Source: Halomonas organivorans
Lineage (GTDB): Bacteria > Pseudomonadota > Gammaproteobacteria > Pseudomonadales > Halomonadaceae
Reading direction: 5' to 3'
Length of the DNA: 64,000 nt
Assembly: GCF_014192055.1 (NCBI RefSeq)
Contig: NZ_JACHXM010000018.1
Coordinates: 1 to 64,000 of the forward strand
The notes below the pieces were generated by a model. The model was not told where the DNA came from. It made no database searches and saw nothing but the letters and a program-made list of their open reading frames with translations. The position numbers and the translations under genes were made by a program. Within the stretch, counting starts at the first letter, position 1; the number at the start of each line of letters is the position of its first letter. Shown here in pieces: positions 36,682 to 43,449 of this stretch.

Positions 36682-36785
36682 CGGGCCCTCCAGAAAAACT
36701 TTCGTTATTTCTCATGCATAAAAAAACGACTGCACGGGCGGTGTCCGGTGGCGAGAGCTGTAGGGATTTGACCACCCCCTCCCCC
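36682..36785. other. Candidate cos region between HNH and small terminase genes
   Basis: 104 non-coding bases with a poly-A run (36720-36726) and a pyrimidine/GC-rich tract (ccaccccctccccctc). Phages with an adjacent HNH endonuclease and P27/large terminase usually have their cohesive-end site here. The exact nick positions cannot be read from sequence. Confidence 0.35.
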
Positions 36786-37148
36786 TCAGGTGGCCCGCTC
36801 CCGGGCCCGTCGCGCCTCGTCCTGCGTCTTGGCCTTGTGGCAGGGGCTGCATATCGCCTCGAGGTTATGCGCCGCTGTGGGGCCGCCTTCGGCCTCTGGC
36901 ACGATGTGGTCGACGTCGGCAGCCGGCGTCGCTTGGCCCTTGCGCAGGCAAGGCATGCAGAGGTGCCGGTCTCGCGTCATCACCTGGTCGCGCAGACGAC
37001 GCCATGGCCGACCGCCACGCCCGCGCCCTGCCCGACCGTGCGACCAGGGCTTGGCGTGATCGGCATGCTCCTCGCAGTAGCCGTGACGCTCACGGGTCAG
37101 GTTGCGGCACAGGCGGACGCGGCATGGACTAGCAGGACGACGCGGCAT
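36786..37148 (-). CDS. HNH homing-type endonuclease (packaging-associated)
   Basis: A 120-residue protein. CRVRLCRNLTRERHGYCEEH is an N-terminal zinc-like motif; the HNH motif is DVDHIVPEAEGGP then HNLEAICSPCHKAKT, with paired Cys (CMPC, CSPC). Stand-alone HNH proteins beside terminase genes are needed for cos cleavage in HK97-like phages. Confidence 0.9.
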   Translation of the reverse strand: MPRRPASPCRVRLCRNLTRERHGYCEEHADHAKPWSHGRAGRGRGGRPWRRLRDQVMTRDRHLCMPCLRKGQATPAADVDHIVPEAEGGPTAAHNLEAICSPCHKAKTQDEARRARERAT

Positions 37149-37156
37149 ACTTCCTC

Positions 37157-37438
37157 CTACTCGACCTCTTCACCAACCTCGTCGTGGCCCAGGATCAGGG
37201 CCACACCCAGCCGGTCGGCGTTGAAGCGGATACGCTGGGCCTCGTAGTCGGCGAGGAGCTGCAGCAAGTCGCGGTTATGGGTGACCACCCTGGTCGGGGC
37301 TGGCCTCGGCTCGATCATGAACCCCGGCACTGCCGGGCATGTCATCACCGGCATCGGTGCCGGCGGCGAGGTCGCGCACCCACTGGCGAACCCCAGCGGG
37401 CACAGGAGAATCAGCCCAATCGCGCGTCGCATCGTCAT
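37157..37438 (-). CDS. o-spanin (Rz1-like lipoprotein)
   Basis: 93 residues: MTMRRAIGLILLCPLGFASGC lipoprotein signal (lipobox FASGC, Cys21) then a proline-rich linker (SPPAPMPVMTCPAVP, EPRPAP) typical of outer-membrane spanins. It begins out of frame within the i-spanin gene and extends past its end. GGAGG lies just upstream. Confidence 0.82.
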   Translation of the reverse strand: MTMRRAIGLILLCPLGFASGCATSPPAPMPVMTCPAVPGFMIEPRPAPTRVVTHNRDLLQLLADYEAQRIRFNADRLGVALILGHDEVGEEVE

Positions 37439-37724
37439 CGTCCTCCAGCTGCCGGGCCGCGGCGCGGTGATCCGCGATCGTTCGTTCGGACTGTTCAAGA
37501 CGGGCCTCCCGCTGCCCCATCGCCTCGACCAGGTCGCCGTATTGCTGCGAGCGCATGGCCAGCGACGCCCGGGCTACCGCCGCCGCGTCCTGGGCGCGGT
37601 CACGTTCAATAACCAGGGCATCGCGGTCGCCGGTGACGTCAGCCAGTCGCCAGGTCAAACCAGCTATCACTACCATCGCCGCCGTCATCAGCCACGGCAG
37701 CGCCCGTGTCAGCAGTCCCGTCAT
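37275..37724 (-). CDS. i-spanin (Rz/LysB-like)
   Basis: 149 residues: N-terminal membrane anchor (about 10-27, ALPWLMTAAMVVIAGLTW), then a long charged coiled coil (DRDALVIERDRAQDAAAV through EARLEQSERTIADHRAAARQL) in the periplasm. With the overlapping Rz1 gene it spans the periplasm and fuses inner and outer membranes in the last step of lysis. The ATG at 37724 lies within the endolysin 3' end. Confidence 0.85.
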   Translation of the reverse strand: MTGLLTRALPWLMTAAMVVIAGLTWRLADVTGDRDALVIERDRAQDAAAVARASLAMRSQQYGDLVEAMGQREARLEQSERTIADHRAAARQLEDDDDATRDWADSPVPAGVRQWVRDLAAGTDAGDDMPGSAGVHDRAEASPDQGGHP

Positions 37725-38199
37725 CGTTGACCCCCTCGAGGCATAGATCCCGCTCGGCGGCCCGGCGGCGCGCCAGGCCACGCAGACGCTGCCCACCGGC
37801 ATAGATCCACCGCGGCAGCTCGTTACAGGCGCCGACGATGTCACCGGCGTTGAGCTTCTCCAGCAGCGTGGAGCGGCGCAGCGCGCCGGCGCCGAGATTG
37901 AACGTGAACGACACCAGGGCCGCCCGGGTAGCGGGGGCGATCTCCACCTTGACGCTGCGATCGACGGCGTCCAGCGCGACGCCCAGGTCAGACTCAAGTA
38001 GCTCCCGACATTCGGCAGGCGTTTTGTGCTGCCCCGGGCCCGCCGTTGCGGTGTGACCGGTGCACACCGTCCACACCCCCACCGCGTCGCGATAGCTGCC
38101 CAGCTCGGTACCCTCGAATTGCGGCACGATAATCGCGGCCAGAGCCATGGCCCCCGCCCCACCGGCGACCGCCCGGGTTAGTCGCTTACGAAGCGTCAT
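37639..38199 (-). CDS. SAR endolysin, GH24 lysozyme (P21 R-like)
   Basis: A 186-residue muramidase. The catalytic triad spacing is exact for GH24: Glu29 (FEGTE), Asp38 (YRDAVG) and Thr44 (VWTVC). The N-terminal weakly hydrophobic stretch (AGGAGAMALAAIIVP) next to the catalytic Glu is a signal-anchor-release domain, so it can be exported by Sec and activated by pinholin-type depolarisation. GAGGGG precedes the ATG at 38199. An acidic C-terminal tail overlaps the spanin start. Confidence 0.92.
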   Translation of the reverse strand: MTLRKRLTRAVAGGAGAMALAAIIVPQFEGTELGSYRDAVGVWTVCTGHTATAGPGQHKTPAECRELLESDLGVALDAVDRSVKVEIAPATRAALVSFTFNLGAGALRRSTLLEKLNAGDIVGACNELPRWIYAGGQRLRGLARRRAAERDLCLEGVNDDGTADTGAAVADDGGDGSDSWFDLATG

Positions 38200-38473
38200 C
38201 GCGCCCCCTCGCCCGGCGGCGCTGATCGAGGTATTTCCAGACATCAAACGTCAGCCGGCACGCCACCAGGGCGATGCCTCCAACGCTAATAAGGTCGGCC
38301 GCCACCAGCTGGACGCCGCCGGTTTGGAACAGCGGATATTGCAGGACCGACACCACACCGCTCGGCTCCGGGGTAATAGAAACCGCCGAGGCATGCGCCT
38401 TAGAGACAAGACTGGTGGCGGTCACTGTTGGGCCGCCGCCGTAGGCGATCCAACGGCCGGTATCGATAGGCAT
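38186..38473 (-). CDS. Holin-like small membrane protein
   Basis: A 95-residue protein just upstream of, and overlapping, the endolysin. One clear hydrophobic helix (about 61-84, VQLVAADLISVGGIALVACRL) is followed by a very basic C terminus (KYLDQRRRARGR), which fits a single- or two-helix holin/pinholin. The start at 38473 is chosen because upstream codons look non-coding. Assignment is mainly positional. Confidence 0.6.
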   Translation of the reverse strand: MPIDTGRWIAYGGGPTVTATSLVSKAHASAVSITPEPSGVVSVLQYPLFQTGGVQLVAADLISVGGIALVACRLTFDVWKYLDQRRRARGRDDAS

Positions 38474-38496
38474 GGGCAAACCTGCAAATCGGGAAC

Positions 38497-38519
38497 AAAA
38501 AAGCTCGCACAAGGCGAGC
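38497..38519 (-). terminator. Terminator between early and late leftward genes
   Basis: GCTCGC/GCGAGC stem with six T on the minus strand, upstream of the holin-like gene. This is the expected position of a late-leader terminator overridden by a Q-type antiterminator. Confidence 0.7.
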
Positions 38520-38592
38520 AAGGAGACATAGGGAGCCGCCCACGGGAGTACGTGCTTGAGGGGACGACAAGCACTGGGCGGCACAAACAGAA

Positions 38593-38622
38593 GCGCCCCG
38601 GCGGGAAAGCCCGCCAGGGCGC
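38593..38622. other. Large GC-rich hairpin in the presumed late leader
   Basis: GCGCCC and GGCGGG on the left pair with CCCGCC and GGGCGC on the right, with single bulges and an AAAG loop. It lacks a T run. With the terminator 75 bases further on, it forms the only structured DNA between the early and late genes. Confidence 0.5.
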
Positions 38623-38648
38623 AGTAATCGACAATGGCTATATAGTAG

Positions 38649-39260
38649 CTATCCAGTTACCAAAGCGCAAGGTGTTGTGTATTCCCTGTGAATTCTGTGG
38701 ATAACATTGTCCAGCATTCGCCCTCGAGCCTGGGTCGCCGCCTTGCGCATGACGCCTGCCGACAGGAACCGGCAGCCACCACCCGGAGCGAAGCCGAGAC
38801 GCTGTAGCGCCCACACCTGCCGTGACGGATGCACCAGCTGCTGGCTGGTCAGCTCCCGGCGCTCGTCGCGGGGCGCCATGGCCCTGGCCACCATCCGGGT
38901 GCACATCAGCACCGCCGCCGCCTGGTGCTCGGTGAGGCCACCCACCAAGGAATGGGCCACCTGCGCCAGCTCACTCTCGTAGCGATACCGGGTCGCCGCC
39001 TCGGCCATGTGATCGATGGCGCCGGTCGTCTCCCCTCGCCCCTCTCCGATCCCCGCCACCGGAGACACGGGCGCGAAGCCCTGGTTGGCATGGCGATGGC
39101 CCAGCCGCCACTCCGCCTCGATCTCCATCAACTCGGCTACCATGGCCCGAGCCGCCTCGAGGCTTCTCGACGCCTTCGGCCCCAGTGTTCGAATCACCGT
39201 CTCCAGCTGGCGGACTGACATACGCGACAGGTCCCCACCGACCAGTTGGCTGGTTCGCAT
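38649..39260 (-). CDS. Uncharacterised protein in the position of antiterminator Q
   Basis: A 203-residue basic protein starting MRTSQLVGGDLSRMSVRQLETVIRTLG at 39260 with GAGGA upstream. The C-terminal half (GLTEHQAAAVLMCTRMVARAM; SRQVWALQRLGFAPGGGCRFL; ATQARGRMLDNVIHRIHREYT) looks like a helical nucleic-acid-binding domain. It is the last early gene before the terminator and lysis cassette, where lambdoid phages place Q. I see no clear Q family signature; the late-regulator role is inferred from position. Confidence 0.5.
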   Translation of the reverse strand: MRTSQLVGGDLSRMSVRQLETVIRTLGPKASRSLEAARAMVAELMEIEAEWRLGHRHANQGFAPVSPVAGIGEGRGETTGAIDHMAEAATRYRYESELAQVAHSLVGGLTEHQAAAVLMCTRMVARAMAPRDERRELTSQQLVHPSRQVWALQRLGFAPGGGCRFLSAGVMRKAATQARGRMLDNVIHRIHREYTTPCALVTG

Positions 39261-39808
39261 CACTTCCTCCAGTTCGTCCCTGCTTCGATCCGCTGCACAG
39301 CGCCAGCCACCCGAGTCGGGGACAGGGCCATATACTCCCGCAGCACCTCCCGCGCCTCCTCGATGCCCTGCGCCAGCACCGCGCCATATCCCCGAGCATC
39401 CGCCAGCGCCAGCCAGTCGATCTGCGAGGCGGCAACGGCGGCATGGTTCGGCGGGGTCGCCTTGAACTCGAGGTAGAGCCCATGCATGCCGCCGCGCGCC
39501 TCCATCACGACCAAATCTGACACGCCTGCCTTCACGCCCTGGCGCTTCAGATCGGCGCCGGTCTTCTTGCTGCGCTGGCCACCGTTGGGTACGTGATAGG
39601 TCACCGGATAGGCCTGGCCCACTTCGGTACCGCGCTGCCACTCCCCGTAGAGCCACAGGATCAGCGCTTTCTGTTCGTTGCCCTCGTGGTCGACGCGGGG
39701 AGCGGCCGGCCGCCCTGCCCCGTTGCTGCCCAGTGCCGGCGCGTTGAGCGACCTCTCCCGCCAGGTGCGCTTGCAGCGGACCGGGCGCGCCTTGCTCCCA
39801 ATGGTCAT
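39260..39808 (-). CDS. VRR-NUC domain nuclease
   Basis: 182 residues. The VRR-NUC core is visible: HVPNGGQRSKKTGADLKRQG, VSDLVVMEARGGMHGLYLEFKA (D...E-x-K metal site), and QIDWLALADARGYGA. Phage VRR-NUC proteins act as structure-specific nucleases or Holliday junction resolvases. The ATG at 39808 has AGGAG eight bases upstream. It has ATGA overlaps with both neighbours. Confidence 0.87.
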   Translation of the reverse strand: MTIGSKARPVRCKRTWRERSLNAPALGSNGAGRPAAPRVDHEGNEQKALILWLYGEWQRGTEVGQAYPVTYHVPNGGQRSKKTGADLKRQGVKAGVSDLVVMEARGGMHGLYLEFKATPPNHAAVAASQIDWLALADARGYGAVLAQGIEEAREVLREYMALSPTRVAGAVQRIEAGTNWRK

Positions 39809-40275
39809 AGGCACCGCTCCTGTTGCTGTGGCTGGGCTTTATCCCCCATGGCGGATATTTCGCGATTATCCCCTACAGGGGATACGGCCCGGCGCTGCTG
39901 CCGCTCCCAGCGCTGGTAGTCAGCGACGATCCGGTCGAGCATTGCCCGCGCCTCGTCGTCGTGGTCGATCTCAGCGCGGCTACCCACGCCACAGGCTCGG
40001 CGGACAGCGTCGGCGGCATCCTGCTCGGTATGGGTACCGTCCGGCAGGTCGGTGACGCTCAGGCCATGCCGACGCCGCTGCGTGTGGTCGAGGTAGAGAC
40101 GGAAGCGTGCGTTCTGGCACAGGATCGCTGCACGCCGCGCCTGCTGGCCGCCCTTGGCCGGGATGCGACCAGCACGGAAGGCATTCACGCTCGGGCATTC
40201 CGGCGCATGGTGTTGTCCCGACTGGCTGCCACATCCGCCACACGGCTCGCCGGTCTCGTGCTTGATCATCGTCAT
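39805..40275 (-). CDS. Phage protein with N-terminal zinc-finger-like motif
   Basis: 156 residues. GEPCGGCGSQSGQHHAPEC resembles a short zinc knuckle. The middle (ARRAAILCQNARFRLYLDH, TEQDAADAVRRACGVGSRAEIDHDDEAR) matches a small helical domain common in replication-module proteins of proteobacterial phages, with no assigned function. A Gln-rich C terminus follows. It is coupled to the VRR-NUC gene (4-base overlap). Confidence 0.6.
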   Translation of the reverse strand: MTMIKHETGEPCGGCGSQSGQHHAPECPSVNAFRAGRIPAKGGQQARRAAILCQNARFRLYLDHTQRRRHGLSVTDLPDGTHTEQDAADAVRRACGVGSRAEIDHDDEARAMLDRIVADYQRWERQQRRAVSPVGDNREISAMGDKAQPQQQERCL

Positions 40276-40565
40276 TCGGGGCTATCCTCCTCTGTCAGCG
40301 CCAGCACCTGGCGTGCCGGCCGGCCAGCGGTACCGACTACCTCGATCTCGCCCCGGTCCAGCAGCTCGTGGCAGCGCGGGCACACGGTCTGCAGGCCGAG
40401 ACCAGTACGCTCGACCAGGTCATGCCGTGTGCTGGGCCCGTGCTGCCTCAGCGCCTCGAGCACGAGCTTGTGCTGCTGGTTGGCACGCCCGGAACGGCGC
40501 ACATCGTCATAGGCCTCGCGGGAAACCTCATTGCCTGACGGCTGCATCACTGCGCTCATGGTCAT
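40272..40565 (-). CDS. Winged-helix DNA-binding protein
   Basis: 97 residues. QQHKLVLEALRQHGPSTRHDLVERTGLGLQTVCPRCHELLDRGEIEVVG is a typical winged-helix (MarR/ROK-like) with recognition helix and beta wing. It overlaps the P-like gene stop (ATGA). Probably a replication-module regulator; the target is unknown. Confidence 0.7.
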   Translation of the reverse strand: MTMSAVMQPSGNEVSREAYDDVRRSGRANQQHKLVLEALRQHGPSTRHDLVERTGLGLQTVCPRCHELLDRGEIEVVGTAGRPARQVLALTEEDSPE

Positions 40566-41404
40566 CCCCTCGCCAAGGCGGCCCGCAGAAACCGGAGCCC
40601 CTGGTCGGCGTTCATGCTTTGCGGCAGCCCGGCATCGGCCACGCGCTGTTGTGCCTCCTCGCGCCCCGCCCGCTCGGCCAATTCGGCACGGCCCCGCTTG
40701 GCGTCGTGCTCCAGGGACGCCCGGGGGCGCATGCTGTCGCCCCGCGCTACCCGCTCAACAACGCAGTCTCGATTGCCGCTGGCGTAGTAGTGCTGGAACT
40801 GCCGGCGGTGCTCGCCGAGCTGGTGGTAACTCGCGCTACGCAGGTTGTGCAGGTCGACGTGCTCGGCGGCGGCCGCCACGGCGTCATGAAGGAACGGCTT
40901 TCCGGCGAAGGCATGCTCCTGGACGTTGCGCCAAGCCTCCTCGGTGCTCGGCAGCCCCAACGGCTCCGGACGCAGGCGACAGCCCTTGGCGAACAGCATC
41001 GGGCTATCCGGTGGCCAGGCGGTACGCCCCTCGGCCACGGCAGTGGCGGCAGCCTCGTTCAGGGCAGCCAGCCCGCAGGTCACGTGGGCTTCGCTCAGGT
41101 GCTGCAGGGCCCGCAGCCACTCGCCGGTGACGTCGAGGCAAACCCACTGGCCCTCGACCTCCTCGCCCCAGCCGGCATCAGCGCAACGACGACGCCAGTG
41201 CACGCCATAGAGCTGGCCCAGGGCATCGAACAGCCAGTCGATGGTTTGCTCAGTGACCGGGGCCAGTGTCCCCGTCGTAGACCTCGCCCCCTGACGGGCC
41301 CGCTGCTTGCTCTCGGCGGCGTTGCTCAACGATGCGACGAGCTTCCGCGGCGCTGAGGTTGGCGAAGCGCTGACGCTGGCCAGCATGTCCTGTGCGGTTT
41401 CCAT
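40562..41404 (-). CDS. Replication protein P-like helicase loader
   Basis: 280 residues. The core (VTEQTIDWLFDALGQLYGVHWRRRC; EWLRALQHLSEAHVTCGLAAL; PDSPMLFAKGC) follows the lambda P pattern of a short helical domain recruiting DnaB. The ATG at 41404 has GGAGG eight bases upstream. Its first ~51 codons overlap the end of the O-like gene in another frame (155 bases), which is unusually long for a phage gene junction. Confidence 0.72.
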   Translation of the reverse strand: METAQDMLASVSASPTSAPRKLVASLSNAAESKQRARQGARSTTGTLAPVTEQTIDWLFDALGQLYGVHWRRRCADAGWGEEVEGQWVCLDVTGEWLRALQHLSEAHVTCGLAALNEAAATAVAEGRTAWPPDSPMLFAKGCRLRPEPLGLPSTEEAWRNVQEHAFAGKPFLHDAVAAAAEHVDLHNLRSASYHQLGEHRRQFQHYYASGNRDCVVERVARGDSMRPRASLEHDAKRGRAELAERAGREEAQQRVADAGLPQSMNADQGLRFLRAALARG

Positions 41405-42251
41405 GAGGCTGTCCTCCCGTGGTGGCGCTCTTCGCAGCCTGAGCGCGGCGGTCATCGTTGCGGATCCAGTCGACGAACTTGGCGAGCCAGGCGGCCTGTC
41501 CGTGACGGCGGCCTGGGGCATCGGCGTGGTGAGCGGTGAACTTGGCAAGCTGGGCCGGGGTGTACTCGGTGTCGGCAGCCAGGCAAGCACGCTGGCAGGC
41601 CATGGCGAACGCCTCGGGCTCGGGCTGCCAGTCGAGTGTCATGGCGAAGCGGTGATCACTGGCCGGCGGCTGGCCATCGTCATCACGACCGGCAGCCTGG
41701 CCGAACACCTGGTGCTCGTTCGGATTGCCGCTCGCGCCGGAGAGAGAGTAGGGGTTGGTTAAGGACGTTTCGGGTGCAGCTCCTGCACCCCGTAGCGTCG
41801 TCATTTGCACCCCGTTGGCAGAATTCTGCACCCCGTTCTCTTCACGGGGTGCATCCTGTGCACCCCGCGAGTCCTTTCCACGGGGTGCAGCATTTGCACC
41901 CGGCTCGATGGGCATGTCCGGTTCCTGCTCGTCGCCGACCGGCTCGAGGTCCTCCAGCCCCACCCCCAGTGCCAGGTCATATACCGTGGGGCGACGGTCT
42001 GCCCGATCGATGATCGCCGCGGCAACCCGCTGGTTGCCCTTGCGGATCAGCCCTTCTTCCTGAAGCAGCTTGAGCTTGGCGATCACCGTGCGACGGCCCA
42101 AGCCGGTATAGCGGCGCAGCAGGTCGACGCTCGGGAAGGCATGGCGACCTTCGTGGTTGGCATGATTGGCCAGGCCGAAAAGCACCGCCCGGGCGCCAGG
42201 GTCGGTGACAGCCTGCTGGTGGAGGGCCCAGGAAGTAGCTTCAACCGACAT
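41250..42251 (-). CDS. Replication protein O-like initiator with DnaT-type domain
   Basis: 333 residues from the ATG at 42251 (GGAGG upstream). The N-terminal winged helix (about 1-95; GLANHANHEGRHAFPSVDLLRRYTGLGRRTVIAKLKLLQEEGLI) resembles phage replication initiators and helix-turn-helix_36 proteins. A flexible linker follows, then a DnaT-like DNA-binding domain (about 225-285; LDWQPEPEAFAMAC, AQLAKFTAHHADAPGRRHGQAAWLAKFVDWIR). It would load at the origin, possibly within its own gene. The linker encodes clustered GGGGTGCA-type repeats (41789-41902), candidate iterons. Confidence 0.8.
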   Translation of the reverse strand: MSVEATSWALHQQAVTDPGARAVLFGLANHANHEGRHAFPSVDLLRRYTGLGRRTVIAKLKLLQEEGLIRKGNQRVAAAIIDRADRRPTVYDLALGVGLEDLEPVGDEQEPDMPIEPGANAAPRGKDSRGAQDAPREENGVQNSANGVQMTTLRGAGAAPETSLTNPYSLSGASGNPNEHQVFGQAAGRDDDGQPPASDHRFAMTLDWQPEPEAFAMACQRACLAADTEYTPAQLAKFTAHHADAPGRRHGQAAWLAKFVDWIRNDDRRAQAAKSATTGGQPHGNRTGHAGQRQRFANLSAAEARRIVEQRRREQAAGPSGGEVYDGDTGPGH

Positions 42252-42328
42252 GGCCACCTCCAGGCGAATAGAAGGTCTCGGTGCCCACTGATAAGCTGAG
42301 CTTGCCCACACCCCGCTGAAGGATCGGC

Positions 42329-42556
42329 ATGAGACGGCTCAAGGAATGGTGGAAGCGCTGGAAAGCCAAGCACTGGGAGAAAGACATCGAGGTCATTGAT
42401 GACTCACAGATCATTGGCTTCTTCCCGGTTGTACCTCCGCTCCGGGCGCGCTGGGAGGCCATTCGGCCCCACCTCAAGAGATGGACGCCTGATGTGGCCG
42501 TGGGCGTGTTAGCTGGCATCATCACTACCCTCATCCTTCGCCTGTTCGGCCTCTAG
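42329..42556 (+). CDS. Small single-pass membrane protein, antisense to the early operon
   Basis: 75 residues. A Trp/Lys-rich amphipathic N terminus (LKEWWKRWKAKHWEKD) is followed by a C-terminal transmembrane helix (VAVGVLAGIITTLILRLFGL). AAGGA lies seven bases before the ATG. It runs opposite to the leftward replication operon in a gap between O and the next gene, overlapping the latter by 48 bases. Toxin-like or exclusion-type features are possible, but none is established. Confidence 0.5.
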   Translation: MRRLKEWWKRWKAKHWEKDIEVIDDSQIIGFFPVVPPLRARWEAIRPHLKRWTPDVAVGVLAGIITTLILRLFGL

Positions 42557-42730
42557 CCGATCTGCCATCCAGCGGAGCCAGCGAATTCGCTCCTCCGGCG
42601 ACGTGTCTGACGAAAACATCGCGCATGGCAATGGCTCAGGCCTTACCGAGAATGACCGGGCTGGCTTGCGCCGCCGCCCCAAGCAGGCACCGAGCGCCAG
42701 CCCAGCGGCCAGGTAAAGAAGCTCTTCCAT
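42509..42730 (-). CDS. Small membrane-anchored phage protein
   Basis: 73 residues from the ATG at 42730, which overlaps the preceding TGA. It has an N-terminal hydrophobic helix (ELLYLAAGLALGACLG), a basic linker, and a C-terminal acidic helix (PEERIRWLRWMADRLEAEQAKDE). Unknown function, in the early leftward operon. Confidence 0.5.
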   Translation of the reverse strand: MEELLYLAAGLALGACLGRRRKPARSFSVRPEPLPCAMFSSDTSPEERIRWLRWMADRLEAEQAKDEGSDDAS

Positions 42731-43026
42731 CACAGCGTTTCTCCCTCGAGCTGCGCCAGCTCGGCCTTGTACTCCTCTACCAGCTGCGCGTGGTGGCTCC
42801 AGTTCTCGACAACCCGCTCTCGGGCCTCGTCGTCTTCCTGCTCGGCTTCCACCAGCGCCAGCAGCGATGCCATGGCGTGATGGAACTGCGCCCGGGCGCG
42901 GGCCTCACCGGCCGGCCCCAGCTCGTGCAGCGCGTTCTCAACGGCAAGCCCGAGGCTGGCCACCTCGAGGATTAAGTCAGTGCGTGAGCTATTCCCGTAG
43001 CTCGGCAGCATCAATGCGGCAGTCAT
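42730..43026 (-). CDS. Uncharacterised early phage protein (helical)
   Basis: 98 residues starting MTAALMLPSYGNSSRTDLILE at 43026 with AGGGGG upstream. It is almost wholly helical and acidic (HHAMASLLALVEAEQEDDEARERVVENW; QLVEEYKAELAQLEGE), which suggests a coiled-coil oligomer. It is the second gene after Cro, where CII-like or replication accessory genes lie. It has no HTH, so CII is unlikely. Confidence 0.55.
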   Translation of the reverse strand: MTAALMLPSYGNSSRTDLILEVASLGLAVENALHELGPAGEARARAQFHHAMASLLALVEAEQEDDEARERVVENWSHHAQLVEEYKAELAQLEGETL

Positions 43027-43067
43027 CTCGTCCCCCTGTCCTTTTCCTGTATGGCTATCCACCCCGG

Positions 43068-43343
43068 TCAGGCGGTCGTTGCCGGAGCCCGGCCGGGCGT
43101 AAGCTTTGGGGCATGGGAAGAAAGCAGCTCCGGCCACAGGACATGCCAATCATCCGGCCGAAGAGACTTGCGAGTTGCCGCACCGTAGGAAGCCACTTCG
43201 ACACGCACTGCGATCTCTGGGGATGCTGGCTTGTGGCCATAGGCGATCTGCTTGAGATAGGCACGCGTGGTGCCAGTGGCGGAGACCTGCTTATCACTGG
43301 CGTTCCTCAGCCAGCAAAGCAGGCCTTCATGGCGGGTCTTCAT
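43068..43343 (-). CDS. Cro/YdaS-like helix-turn-helix regulator
   Basis: 91 residues. SATGTTRAYLKQIAYGHKPASPEIAVRVEVAS is a Cro/CI-type HTH, followed by RKSLRPDDWHVLWPEL, an ending typical of the YdaS_antitoxin/Cro family. AGGAG precedes the ATG. It is divergent from the repressor across the operator cluster, so it should act as the lytic-side Cro. Confidence 0.85.
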   Translation of the reverse strand: MKTRHEGLLCWLRNASDKQVSATGTTRAYLKQIAYGHKPASPEIAVRVEVASYGAATRKSLRPDDWHVLWPELLSSHAPKLTPGRAPATTA

Positions 43344-43372
43344 GGGGCAGCTCCTTTGGTTGCTGCCCGAAA

Positions 43373-43401
43373 GGATTACCCATGGGTAATCATTTAGTCA
43401 A
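43373..43401 (-). promoter_or_regulatory. Leftward early promoter (PR equivalent)
   Basis: On the minus strand TTGACT (43401-43396), 17-bp spacer, TAATCC (43378-43373). The spacer and -10 lie inside the perfect operator at 43375-43390, so bound repressor would block RNA polymerase. It drives the cro-like gene and replication genes. Confidence 0.75.
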
Positions 43402-43430
43402 TACCTGAGGGTAATTTACCTATGAGTAAC
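43375..43430. promoter_or_regulatory. Repressor operator cluster A (three sites)
   Basis: Three related 16-mers occur: ATTACCCATGGGTAAT (43375-43390, perfect palindrome), AATACCTGAGGGTAAT (43400-43415) and TTTACCTATGAGTAAC (43415-43430). The shared half-site is ATTACC/GGTAAT. The order and spacing mimic lambda OR1-OR2-OR3 between cro and cI. Confidence 0.85.
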
Positions 43431-43449
43431 AGTGCCCGAATATAGCCAC

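Noticed and set aside
38649..39656. 335-codon start for the Q-position protein
   Set aside because: The first 132 codons overlap the VRR-NUC gene out of frame; the coupled ATG at 39260 is preferred.
42241..42534. Minus-strand frame opposite the small membrane protein at 42329
   Set aside because: Composition is not protein-like and it lacks a ribosome-binding site; the plus-strand frame is better, though not certain.
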